64,000 nt of DNA. Source: Mesostigma viride (taxonomy: Eukaryota > Streptophyta > Mesostigmatophyceae > Mesostigmatales > Mesostigmataceae). How positions within the stretch are numbered: position 1 is the first letter of the stretch; every line of letters starts with the position of its first letter. Shown here one piece after another: positions 38,505 to 47,957 of the stretch. A program made the position numbers and the translations under genes. The stretch is from contig RPFO01000041.1 in NCBI GenBank assembly GCA_009746045.1, positions 6,261,323 through 6,325,322 on the forward strand, given 5' to 3'. The notes under the pieces are model-generated. The model ran no database searches. It saw only the letters and a program-made list of their open reading frames with translations, and had not been told where the DNA came from.

Positions 38505-39152
38505 TGTCAAGGGTATATTTTACCCTATGTGCCCAACTACCTGTTTATATTTAATTCTGGCCGTCATGTTGTAAACGGAGGACTAATTAGGGTTGCGTCA
38601 TTATTAATCGCACCCGCCTACCGTATTTCAGGCCGATAATTAAATAGGTTAGGAAGGGCTTGCCGTGATAATTACGGCACAGTTTATAGCACTAGAAATA
38701 GTGCCGTACAGCGAAAGTTATTGTATGCCGAAGTTGTACTATTTCCGGCACAAGACTTAACGCACTGTAGGTGCCGACGGTACCATCCTCGGCCCACTGT
38801 TCCGTGTTGGATATTTCTACCGACACGAGTTACTAGATGCCCCGTACTTAATGCGCTGGCATGTTAGCAAGACTTCTAGAATGTACGACTCTGAAGTTAA
38901 GTCGTTAAGTTATTGTCTTGCGCATAGCCGCCACCTTTGGTGGATATAGGCACGATGTTTGTGCTCGATGCCTTCTTCACCTTACCTGTCCTAGCTGTCA
39001 GCTATGGACGATAATGGTCCCCACCCGGGAACCGCACCATGGCTTTGGCGGTCAAACGGTGGCAGTCCGTAACCTAAATATGAAATGAATAAATCGTCTA
39101 TCAATTGTCTCAAGCAGTCTTGACGACCAAGGAATCAACCAAATTTCTGACA
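38505..39152 (+). repeat. mini-L 3' LTR
   Basis: 648 bp copy of the 5' LTR followed by the TACTC duplication. Confidence 0.85.
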
Positions 39153-39408
39153 TACTCCACACTATGTACTCTTGGAGTACATAGTGTGCCACCCTATGTA
39201 CTCTTGGAGTACATAGTGTGGAGTACATAGTCACTCCTTCCTATGTAATACGGGCGTGTCTCACCGCGTCGGCAGTCCCCTATTCGGAAATCTCGGATCA
39301 TATGTACTCCACACTATGTACTCTTGGAGTACATAGTGTGCCACCCTATGTACTCTTGGAGTACATAGGGTGGAGTACATAGTCACTCCTTCCTATGTAA
39401 TACCGGCG
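39153..39408. repeat. Palindromic TACTCC/GGAGTA repeat, right of mini-L
   Basis: It continues the array seen at 36881-37082. It has several CACACTATGTACTCTTGGAG-type dyads, which can fold on themselves, and one more copy of the CGGCAGTCCCC unit. Confidence 0.7.
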
Positions 39409-39478
39409 TAATCATGCGTAATCATGCGTAATCATGCGTAATCATGCGTAATCATCAGAGTAATCATCAGAGTAATCA
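39409..39478 (+). repeat. Short tandem repeat TAATCATGCG / TAATCATCAGAG
   Basis: About five units of roughly 11 bp (GCGTAATCAT) pass into two or three units of 12 bp (CAGAGTAATCAT). It is a simple microsatellite. Confidence 0.85.
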
Positions 39479-39611
39479 TCGTCCAGACAAGCTGCACTGC
39501 CCCTAAGACCCTAACTTACACAAGATGATGGAGTAGTTTGGTGTTGAAAGGGAAGGTCGAAAGCCTGCACTTAATGCACCACCCGTAATTACGAGCGAAA
39601 GTACAGCCACC

Positions 39612-39767
39612 ATGGAAAATCCCGTTGACATCGCGCAAAAACAGGCCAAGAGAAAGCGGCAAGTGGCGGAATCGGCCCGCCGGTGGAGGTTGAAAAAGAG
39701 GGGGAAGAAGAGGGGGACGACTCAATGCATACGTAGTCAGGCGATGGAGGGAGTTGTGAGAGAGTGA
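39612..39767 (+). other. Short basic ORF interrupted by CopB LTR
   Basis: An ATG in a perfect Kozak-type context (gccaccATGG) opens 51 codons rich in Lys and Arg (QKQAKRKRQV, then RRWRLKKRGKKRG). The last few codons lie in the putative CopB LTR that starts at 39752. If the start is real, the frame was cut by that insertion and its remainder is beyond the window. No family is recognised. Confidence 0.25.
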
Positions 39768-40368
39768 ATGCCCTGAATTCCGCCATGGTTCTTGCAGGAA
39801 TGTTGCCTTTATTAAGAATAAGGAACACAGACGTAAGTCACGTCACTTCCAAGACTGCACGCAGCACAGACGACAGGGTCGCAGTGCCAAGAGAGCGTGC
39901 ACGCAAGAACTAGCGTCCCGGTGCGACCAAGTCACACATATAGGTTGCTAGGGACGCGTCCAAGTATTCAGCTGTACTGTCACAGCTGAACTGTCAATCA
40001 ATTGATTACACAGACTCTGGCACGCCTTTGGCGCGCAGATCTATCAATTGTCCATACGGCTAGTCCTGTGGACCTATCCGTACACTACTCAGCATCAATT
40101 GTCTCATAGGTCCTGGCGCGCTACAGCGCGCCTACCTATCAATTGACCATCAAGTCCTGTACAAGTCCTGTCAACGTCCTGCGGACTATCAAAGTGACAC
40201 TTGTACATCCTGTGTCCGTACGCGCCCACAGTGGCGCGCCGGGCACTGTCGGCACAGCCTAGGAAACGTCATAACTTTTACGTTCCTTAACCAAATGAGG
40301 CGTTCAAGGTGCCGTTGGAAAGAGCGTAACAATCTCTATCCATCTAACGTAAATCCTTTACGTTAACT
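39752..40368 (-). repeat. Putative CopB 3' LTR
   Basis: Read on the minus strand it starts AGTTAACGTAAAGG right after the purine tract AAAGAAAAGAAGGGATTGG, which closely matches the Cop2 tract before its LTR. It ends CTCTCACAACT. The second LTR lies outside the window, so the inner end is well supported and the outer end is inferred from the AACT terminus. It contains four ATCAATTG motifs (about 39998, 40042, 40084, 40135). Confidence 0.55.
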
Positions 40369-41318
40369 CCAATCCCTTCTTTTCTTTAGGGATCACATCC
40401 CCTGCCAGGGACCCTTGAAGTAGCTTGAAATGTCCTTCACTCCAGCTTGAAGCTTGAACAGATGTCTTTAATGGCCATTGCCATTCCCCCAGCCTTTTCT
40501 TTTAAGGAACTGGAAAAGAAACAGATCTGCCACAGGGAAAACCATTCCATGAGAAATGGATAAAAACCTATGGAAGTGGCATTATAGAGTACCACCAGAT
40601 ATTAGGAACACACAAAATTAAATACATACAGGTTAATTCTATGAGGTCTTCTCCAGGAATTAATCCCATCACCTCGGTAGAGCCTCCAGTACCATGACCT
40701 TCTGGCGGTGAGTTACATTAATCCCAGATACTAATCCCATAAAACCCAGTACATATTCAATATAAGTACAATAAATCCATGACAATTAAAATACCACTTG
40801 ACAAAGTAAGGCGTATTACAATAGTTTGCCTGTCATTCTCTCAACAGGGGTCTATTGGCGCCCGTCTTACGGCGCCCGTCTACTTGCCAGATGGTAAACT
40901 GCCACAGCAAACAAATGACAAAATGAAACACATAGGCAACAATTAAATCCTGCCCTGGGGAACTAGGGAAGTCTGAACAGGCAAACTCCTGAACAGGCCA
41001 GCTTGTAGAAACATAATACCAGGGAATCGAACCCCGCCCTATAAACCCCAGAATAAAGGTTCCCAGACCATTGTGAGAGGTATGTACAAATATACATTTC
41101 TTTTAAAATAGTATACATGGTCTGTAATGGACCTGTCAACCTTGTGTAGTCAACAGCACGAACCCCAGCCAAAACCTGGCTGTATCCTGATTAAAATCAG
41201 AGTGAGTGTACCATGGTCCATGAGCCTTAGTACAGACTAAAATACAGGTATTATGCCAGTCACAATGCTGACACTACCACACAACCTGCTCTCCAATGCC
41301 CTATAACCAGGCACCAGC
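40369..41318 (-). other. CopB 3' untranslated region
   Basis: No gene. It shares structure with 25029-26032 of Cop2: a GGCGCC hairpin pair (about 40857-40884) and a tRNA-type B box, GGTTCGATTCC on the coding strand (41023-41033). It ends with the polypurine tract adjoining the LTR. Confidence 0.55.
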
Positions 41319-41944
41319 TTAGACAGCTTGCTGAGATGGGTCCATCAAAGACTGAAGAACCTTGTATTGCACTGCTGCCTTCTGCACTAGCTTGGTCAAA
41401 GCATCAGCAGGATTGTCAACCCCAGGGATATGCTCAATATTGGCCAAGGAGGACAATTCCTTAAGAAGGAGATAATCCAAGTCCCTACTTCTGGCCATCT
41501 GCCTGTGCACAAACTGCACCATCCCCATGGAGTCAGTTTTTAGAAGAGTGGTAACCTGAAGTGGCCAAGGAGTGTTAGAAGTCATCTGATGAAGCAACTC
41601 CTTCAGATAAAGGCTTGTGTGAATGCCTTCACAAATAGCCCTGCATTCTGCCACATCACTGCTGACAGCCACCCGTTTGTGCAGGCGACTAAACCAGCTC
41701 ACCAAACTCCCCAGGCCCTCCTGTCTGAGCACAAAGAGCCCTGCAGCCCTGCCCCTGACCTTGGAGACCTGCCTGCTGTCCATTGAGCTATCCACATACA
41801 GCTCCATGCAAATGGGTTGTGATAAATCCACTGCAGACAACAGAATGCCAGATGAAGCCTTGACCTGATCAGCCACCTTGGCAGACCCTAGCTCCACCAG
41901 CATGTCATCAGGCAACCTGGCTATGACCATAAGGTCTGGCCTGG
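41319..41944 (-). CDS. pol: CopB RNase H, C-terminal part of split pol
   Basis: The frame continues from 50627 after removing GagT. It reads RPDLMVIARLPDDMLVELGS (RT end), then ELYVDSSMDSRQ, AECRAICEGIHTSLYL, LKTDSMGMVQF and VDNPADALTKL, giving the four acidic RNase H positions. It removes RNA from the DNA-RNA hybrid. The break is marked by the duplicated AAATG (41945-41949, 50622-50626). Apart from the insertion the frame is intact, so CopB pol was probably functional before GagT arrived. Closest relative in the window is Cop2 RNase H. Confidence 0.85.
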
Positions 41945-41949
41945 AAATG

Positions 41950-42803
41950 TGTCAGAAGTTTTTACCGTTTTGTGCCACAGGCTCGCATTTTTATTAGTGC
42001 AGGCTTGGGCCACTTGCTCAGATAGCTTTCGATGATACACTGCAGCTAGCGTAATTTTATTATGGCCTATTCATATTTTCATGTACGCGTCGACGTTGTG
42101 CGTCATTAATAATTGCACACGTTATTAGACGCATGAATAAGGCCTAGATAATTAACGTAGGCCTTGTGGTTGTTCGATAGTAATTTTTCAGTCAGTACTT
42201 TCGGTTAATTCTGCCGACAGTTAGTTACGCCGGCGCTGGTATTAATTTACTAGCTATGTTCAGGCCGGCGGACAATGTTCGGAAATACTCTGTGACATAA
42301 CTCACACTTGGGTCTGTTTTCGACCAAGTGTGTGCTGCAGTACCGGCGCCGCGCCGCTGAATCATTTGTTGACTGCTGAGTGACTTGAGTTCTGAGCTAA
42401 GTGCTGAAGCACCGCATGGTGAAAGAAACCAAACATACATGGTAGAGTAACCTAGCGCGGCGCTATCCGCCCCTTGTCCTTGGTGTATGTGTGTACCAAG
42501 TGTATGCATGCATGAATGTGCATCCGACGCTCATACCTTGCGCCGCCACCAATCCTACGGCCAAGAATATTGCGTTGAGGTTTGCCTAGCAACATAGCAC
42601 ATTTAACCTTGTGACTTTTGCTCCTCTTCCTTAAGCAAGCCAAGTGACCAAGAAGGCTGGCCCTAGACATGGTGGCCGCCTCAGATTATTAATGTTTAAT
42701 CAACGAATGGAATATGAATACTAATTCCTAATGTGATAAACATTTCCTCAAGTACTAGGCTGCAAGAAAGATCAGGTTACTCCAATACCTGGTTATTTTG
42801 ACA
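41950..42803 (+). repeat. GagT 5' LTR
   Basis: 854 bp with TGTCA/TGACA inverted ends. It supplies the unbroken TTTAACCTTG sequence (about 42600-42609) that defines the TTAA insertion in the 3' LTR. Confidence 0.9.
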
Positions 42804-42823
42804 TGGTATCGGGTTAGAAGTTC
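42804..42823 (+). promoter_or_regulatory. GagT primer-binding site
   Basis: TGGTATCGGGTTAGAAG starts at the base after the LTR. TGG pairs with a tRNA CCA end, and TGGTATC is usual for initiator-Met priming. Confidence 0.7.
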
Positions 42824-42978
42824 AGGCAACAATTCTGACCAACTGACTACCTAAATAGACGTGATTTTACACGTTTTAAGGTCCGGAATCGAACCATATA
42901 CCTTTGGCTACCTTTACCTCCTGGAAAAAACGACTTTTGGAAGCCAGAGCCTTGTTTTCAGCCTTGGGGAAATTCATG

Positions 42979-43239
42979 TCCGGGAGCACTGTACCTACTG
43001 CACCTGAGACTCCAGAGGCATCAGAAGCTCAAGCTTATAAGGTCCAAGTCAGTTTCGAATTTCAGGGGAGGAGACACAGCTTTTCTGTTGGCATAGAGCA
43101 AGCCTATAGGTGGCTGTCTGAACTGTATGAGAGCCTAAGGGACAACCCAGAAATTTGGTTTGGTGGCTTCTTTGCATTTTATCACCAGATTAAAGCCTTG
43201 GTACAGCAACACAGTGGTGAGCAAGGCCGCCCTACTTAG
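42979..43239 (+). CDS. GagT small ORF before gag, unrecognised
   Basis: An ATG at 42979 (MSGSTVPTAPETPEASEAQA) opens 86 codons ending EQGRPT. After an acidic Pro/Ala start the rest looks folded, with an alternating strand (YKVQVSFEFQGRRHSFSV) and a helix (IEQAYRWLSELYESL), then aromatic residues (WFGGFFAFYHQI). It lies between the primer site and gag in the same strand. I do not recognise the family. GagE has a different upstream ORF of gag type, so it is not a shared module. Confidence 0.4.
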   Translation, partial: SGSTVPTAPETPEASEAQAYKVQVSFEFQGRRHSFSVGIEQAYRWLSELYESLRDNPEIWFGGFFAFYHQIKALVQQHSGEQGRPT

Positions 43240-43338
43240 AGGTTAAACCATCTACCTTTGCTGGGGGCGCGTTATTTCCTTAGCCACACCTGAGTGCAAG
43301 CCTTTGGCTATTGTGTTTTACTTCAACCTGGTGTCACA

Positions 43339-44241
43339 ATGGCGCGTGCTGCTGCTGAACGGTTTGCTGAGCGCCTGGCACAGACTCGCTCAATTGCTTC
43401 TGCTGTCAAGAACATTACCAAGGTCAACGGGAATGACCTGGACAAGTGGGTGGCTTTCGAGTTTAAGTTCAAGACCTTGTGCCGTGCCCACGGCGTCCTG
43501 GACATCCTGGAGGGGACTGCAGAAGACAATGCTGAGACTCGCCAGCTAGACGAGGCGCTCCTCTCTCCATTACTGCTCTGTCTGGACGATCTGGCTGTGC
43601 AGATTGCTGACTCATGTCCGGACCAGCGCGCTTCTGCAGTATATCTGCGCCTGCGGGAACGGATCAAGCAGCCTTTTATGACAGATTCATACAAGGACGA
43701 GAAGAAGCGGGAGATGGAGCGAATCGAGATGAAGCCCGGCGAGACAGGCAACGCGTATTGGACTCGGGGGGAGATCCTCAGGAAGAGACTCACTGACCTA
43801 GGCATCCCTCTCACGGAGGAGGCATGGCGCGGGTACATGCTGGCAGGCGTGCCACACGCATATCGCCAGGCTTTTGCAGCCCGCCGCCGCCCTGGGATGA
43901 CCACGGTGGAAGTCCAAGTCCTGTTCCTCGAGATTGATGACTATCTTACTGACAAGCGGGGCCAGGGGGCAGGGGGTGCCTCCAAGCCAGCACCACCAGC
44001 CGTCCAGGGCGGCCTTTCCCCAGGTCAGGCCTATGCCACGACCGACCAGGGGGGCAGGAAGCGGTGTTCGTTCTGCCGCAAGCCGGGACATACCCCAAAT
44101 GCATGCTGGAGGAAACACCCAGAGCTGCGACCCAAAGCCCCAGCACAGGCCAACGCTACACAGGAGGCCCCAGAGTTACCTCCTGGTTTTGTTTTCGCCG
44201 CAAGCACCGACGTCGACGGATCCTTGCAGACCGTTGTTTAA
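43339..44241 (+). CDS. gag: GagT Gag with zinc knuckle
   Basis: The ATG at 43339 (MARAAAERFAERLAQTRSIA) gives 300 residues. A copia-type Gag core follows (DKWVAFEFKFKTLCRAHGVL, later GNAYWTRGEILRKRLTDLGI and VPHAYRQAFAARR). A Gly/Pro linker leads to the knuckle CSFCRKPGHTPNACW, CX2CX4HX4C, and a tail ELPPGFVF shared with GagE. It should assemble particles and bind RNA. The frame is intact. No protease, integrase or RT follows before the 3' LTR. Codon positions up to 43339 in the same frame are open but lack an ATG. Confidence 0.85.
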   Translation: MARAAAERFAERLAQTRSIASAVKNITKVNGNDLDKWVAFEFKFKTLCRAHGVLDILEGTAEDNAETRQLDEALLSPLLLCLDDLAVQIADSCPDQRASAVYLRLRERIKQPFMTDSYKDEKKREMERIEMKPGETGNAYWTRGEILRKRLTDLGIPLTEEAWRGYMLAGVPHAYRQAFAARRRPGMTTVEVQVLFLEIDDYLTDKRGQGAGGASKPAPPAVQGGLSPGQAYATTDQGGRKRCSFCRKPGHTPNACWRKHPELRPKAPAQANATQEAPELPPGFVFAASTDVDGSLQTVV

Positions 44242-44426
44242 ACAGCTAGTGGCAACTGTTGTGTTACTCACTCCTTGGTGGCCGGGATTCATAATGGCTA
44301 TGGACAGCCTATCTGCTGTATTATGTTGAGGGGGGTCAACGGCGGACGCGCTGGGTCTTCTACTTAAGACATTTACTACTACTGGCTGACAAACCAATGT
44401 GTTCTCGCCCATGGCCCAAGGGGGTG

Positions 44427-45083
44427 TGTCAGAAGTTTTTACCGTTTTGTGCCACAGGCTCGCATTTTTATTAGTGCAGGCTTGGGCCACTTGCTCAGAT
44501 AGCTTTCGATGATACACTGCAGCTAGCGTAATTTTATTATGGCCTATTCATATTTTCATGTACGCGTCGACGTTGTGCGTCATTAATAATTGCACACGTT
44601 ATTAGACGCATGAATAAGGCCTAGATAATTAACGTAGGCCTTGTGGTTGTTCGATAGTAATTTTTCAGTCAGTACTTTCGGTTAATTCTGCCGACAGTTA
44701 GTTACGCCGGCGCTGGTATTAATTTACTAGCTATGTTCAGGCCGGCGGACAATGTTCGGAAATACTCTGTGACATAACTCACACTTGGGTCTGTTTTCGA
44801 CCAAGTGTGTGCTGCAGTACCGGCGCCGCGCCGCTGAATCATTTGTTGACTGCTGAGTGACTTGAGTTCTGAGCTAAGTGCTGAAGCACCGCATGGTGAA
44901 AGAAACCAAACATACATGGTAGAGTAACCTAGCGCGGCGCTATCCGCCCCTTGTCCTTGGTGTATGTGTGTACCAAGTGTATGCATGCATGAATGTGCAT
45001 CCGACGCTCATACCTTGCGCCGCCACCAATCCTACGGCCAAGAATATTGCGTTGAGGTTTGCCTAGCAACATAGCACATTTAA
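44427..45083 (+). repeat. GagT 3' LTR, first part
   Basis: It matches 41950-42606. It ends in the TTAA (45080-45083) that was duplicated by the piggyBac-like element. The rest is at 50423-50621. Confidence 0.9.
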
Positions 45084-46789
45084 CCCCTAAATGGTCTTGC
45101 TGCCGATTTTCCGCCAAAAATCGAGTTCCAGCCGATGCATCGGCCCCTTCTCGGGGGACCAGATGCCGCGAAATCTATTGAGAATTAGGAAACGTTTAGC
45201 TGAGAAGATCGAAAGTTTATAAAATTCTTCACAGCATGGTACTAGGGTTTGCATACTTTTGACAAAGTTATAGAGGTGTTCTGGCCGGTCAAAGTACAAG
45301 GGGTCAGGGTACTTTTTCACGTACAACGTGCATTCCGGAAAACGACGACCTGGCCATGGCGGCTTGCGCCCACGCATGGCATTTACGTTTGCGTTCGAAT
45401 TTTCTGGCCAAACTTAGGATATTGATTTTAAACGTCCTAAAGATCATACAGGCCAATTTTTGGTTCGCGGGAATGCCATTTGATAGGTGTCGGCAGCGTT
45501 CTTGCTGGAAAAAACTGCGATCAGGCCGGACGATAGAAACGTTGACAGCAATACCTTTCCGGCGTATTTTAAAGGATATATTGGTTTCTTTGTACTTTTT
45601 ATGATGATTTGTAGTCGTAAACGTGCAAGGGTGGCCAGAAATCGCCGAATCCAGCGACCATGCTGCACAACTTTGGTGTGCCGAAATGCGCCATTTTGCG
45701 GCCACCGCCTGGGCCAAGTTAACGCCATCCATGCCTGGTAAAGCTTAAGCATCGTTTTCCTATCGATGTTTGACGTTTATATATACGTTCTAGCTTGTGT
45801 AGCACATTCTTTTTGCACTATTCATGCTCTTTCTTGACCCTGGCCTGGCCCCTTTCTAAAACACCCTTCTTAGATGCTTCCCTCAGTCAGTTGACCTGCC
45901 ACAGGGTGATGGTGATAAGTTTTAGAGGCTGTATGGGTTTGAATACCTCCATATATGTTTGTTATACATTTCCCATACACATATTGCATGAGTGTGAGGC
46001 AGTTGGCTGGTCTCTGTGGCATCATCAAGCACGTAACTGGTGAGTAAAAGCTTCCCATTGACAGCATGTGCCACCAGGTGTGCTGGCCATCACCTGGCAA
46101 GCTATAGCAGCTTAGGCCTAGTTTATCCTTGCTAGGGCAGGCTGAAATAGGCTCAACACCACTAGCTTGTTGGTGGCTGCCTCCTAGAATGCATGCCTTG
46201 CGTAGGGTGTCCGTACCACGTTACCTACGTGCATGGACAAGGTGGCACCTGCACATAGGTGCCATGTAAGGGAAGTGTGATGATGCAGTTATGTTTCCCC
46301 ATCATTGTGGAAGGGAAATGTATTGTTTGGCATGGTTGGTGGCCATATTAGGAGGTAGTATGCCCACCCCTACTCCCTTGGTTGCTTTTTACCAACGGTA
46401 CCCCTATGGGCTGTACTGGGTGTAACTGCTGGTATACCCACCCAAATTATGACCCCAATAGCTCAAACTGTTTAGCAACTAATTGTTTATCATCCCTGAA
46501 GTGGTAGGTGCCTAGGTCTTATAACATAATTCAAAATGCACATTCTACCAGAAATGAAACCGCGCGTCTTGACCCCCCTGACTTTGACGGCAGTTAAACA
46601 TGGCCTACCCTGCATATATGTGAGGTGGCCTCCCCGACCCCTCGGCCGCCGCCCCCGGCCTCGTTGCCGGGGCCTGGGGTGGTCGCGGGCGCGCTGGCGA
46701 GTCCCCCTGGGAGGGGCGCCGGCGTTCTCGATCCCCCTCCGCTGGGGGTCTCCCCGGTGGGCACTGCCTCCTCCGTGGCCCCGGCGGGC

Positions 46790-47200
46790 ATGCCGGGCGC
46801 TGGTCGGGTCGTGGTGCGCGCGCCTGCCGGCCCGGCTGGGGAGACGCCGCAGGCCCCACGTCCTGCCTTTGCTGGCGCCGCTCCCCGCCACTCAGCGCCC
46901 GCCGACGGCCTTCACCGGTGTGCCGTGCTGTTTCCCACGGGGTCCCCGTGTGCTGGTGTGTTCCACAACCGTAACCTCCTCTGCCAGCACCTTCGCGCTG
47001 TGCACCCCGATCTCGGCGCGGCGGATCTGCAGGCCATGAGCTGTTACCGGTGCCCGGAAGCTCACTGCCAGCGGGTGTACTCCATTCACGGGCGCGCTCA
47101 GCACGCGCGCGCCTGTGTTGCTCAACGGCCCCTCAACCGGCCAGCAGTCCCGGCCCCCTCCCCCCTCCCGCCTCGGCTCCCACCGGCTCCCAGCCCCCGC
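46790..47200 (+). pseudogene. RLE-1 zinc-finger N-terminus
   Basis: The in-frame ATG at 46790 (MPGAGRVVVRAPAG) precedes two Cys/His fingers. The first is CAVLFPTGSPC with a later CQHLRAVH; the second is CPEAHCQRVYSIHG with an HARAC end. Such N-terminal fingers position R2-type proteins on target DNA. The frame is open from 46625, and a GTG lies at that point. Beyond about 47150 the homologous reading moves to another frame inside a C-rich stretch; the present frame runs on to 47281 with low-complexity residues. Confidence 0.65.
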
Positions 47201-47204
47201 CGCC

Positions 47205-47957
47205 CGACTACTCGGCCAGTTGGCGTTGGCTTGACACGGTTCCCTGGGATGCATGCGCCATCAACCCGACGTCTACCCTGACCGACCTCCCCCACCGCGC
47301 GCGTAGCCTTTTCGCGCAATGTGCAATCGTTTCTCTCCGGCGCATGCACGCCGCTCCGGACGACCCGCTGGGCTTTAAACTGCACATGGTGACCCCCCGC
47401 CTGCTCCTCACCCCTCTCGGGCGTGGTGTGCGCGGCCTCCAGGGTGCGGTTATTGCCCGTTGCCGACGCTTTCTGCAGGGGGACTGGGAGGGGCTGTTTG
47501 GCGTGCCGCCCCCGCGCACGGCCCGGCTGTCGGGGGAGGTCAACTTCGAGCGGGTGGCCGCCGACGTCATCCGCCTCGTCCGCGAGGGGCAGCTCAGCCG
47601 GGCCATGACCCGCTTGGAAATGGCCAAGCTGGCCCCCGCCAATGCGGCTACCCTGGCGGCCTTGGAGGCTCTTCACCCTGCGGAGCCCGGATTCCAGCTG
47701 CCCGTGCCGGACCCCCTGCCGGCCCCCCTCCGGCTGGACCGCGACTGCTTCCTGGAGGTGATGCGTGCGGTCCCGCGGGCTTCCTCTACCGGGCCGTCGG
47801 GCTGGCGCTACGAGCACTTGGAGGTCCTGGTGGGGCATGGGGGCGAGGACATTCTCTTTGACACCCTCATTGACCTGGCGGCTGGTCGCGTTCCTCCCGC
47901 TGCGCGCGAGTGGTTAGCGGGCGCTCGCCTCCTCGCTCTGCTCAAGGGTGTCTTGCC
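47205..47957 (+). pseudogene. RLE-1 RT N-terminal region
   Basis: This frame carries DYSASWRWLDTVPWDACAIN, a long helical linker and the RT fingers start (VPRASSTGPSGWRYEHLEVL, the S-x-GPSGW-xxE motif of R2-type RTs). It then reads LLALLKGVLPP and loses register at a run of eight C (47955-47962). The next frame continues EGKVRPIACGEVLRKL, the fingers/palm junction. One base more or less at the C-run would join them. Confidence 0.7.

Larger units (their letters stand above)
37083..39152 (+). mobile_element. mini-L, small non-autonomous LTR element
   Basis: LTRs of 645 and 648 bp (37083-37727, 38505-39152) start TGTCAAGGG and end TTTCTGACA. They are nearly identical apart from a 3-bp difference (an extra TTC near 38974). 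TACTC flanks both sides (37078-37082, 39153-39157). The 777-bp interior ends in the purine tract AAGGGGGG next to the 3' LTR. It holds only short frames, such as 37819-38070 (MVRKFAALLSSSRIVIPG), and an imperfect GAGAAGCCAAGTGCGCAGGA repeat (38128-38225). No gag or pol is recognised. TG...CA ends and the terminal CTGACA resemble GagE. Confidence 0.85.
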
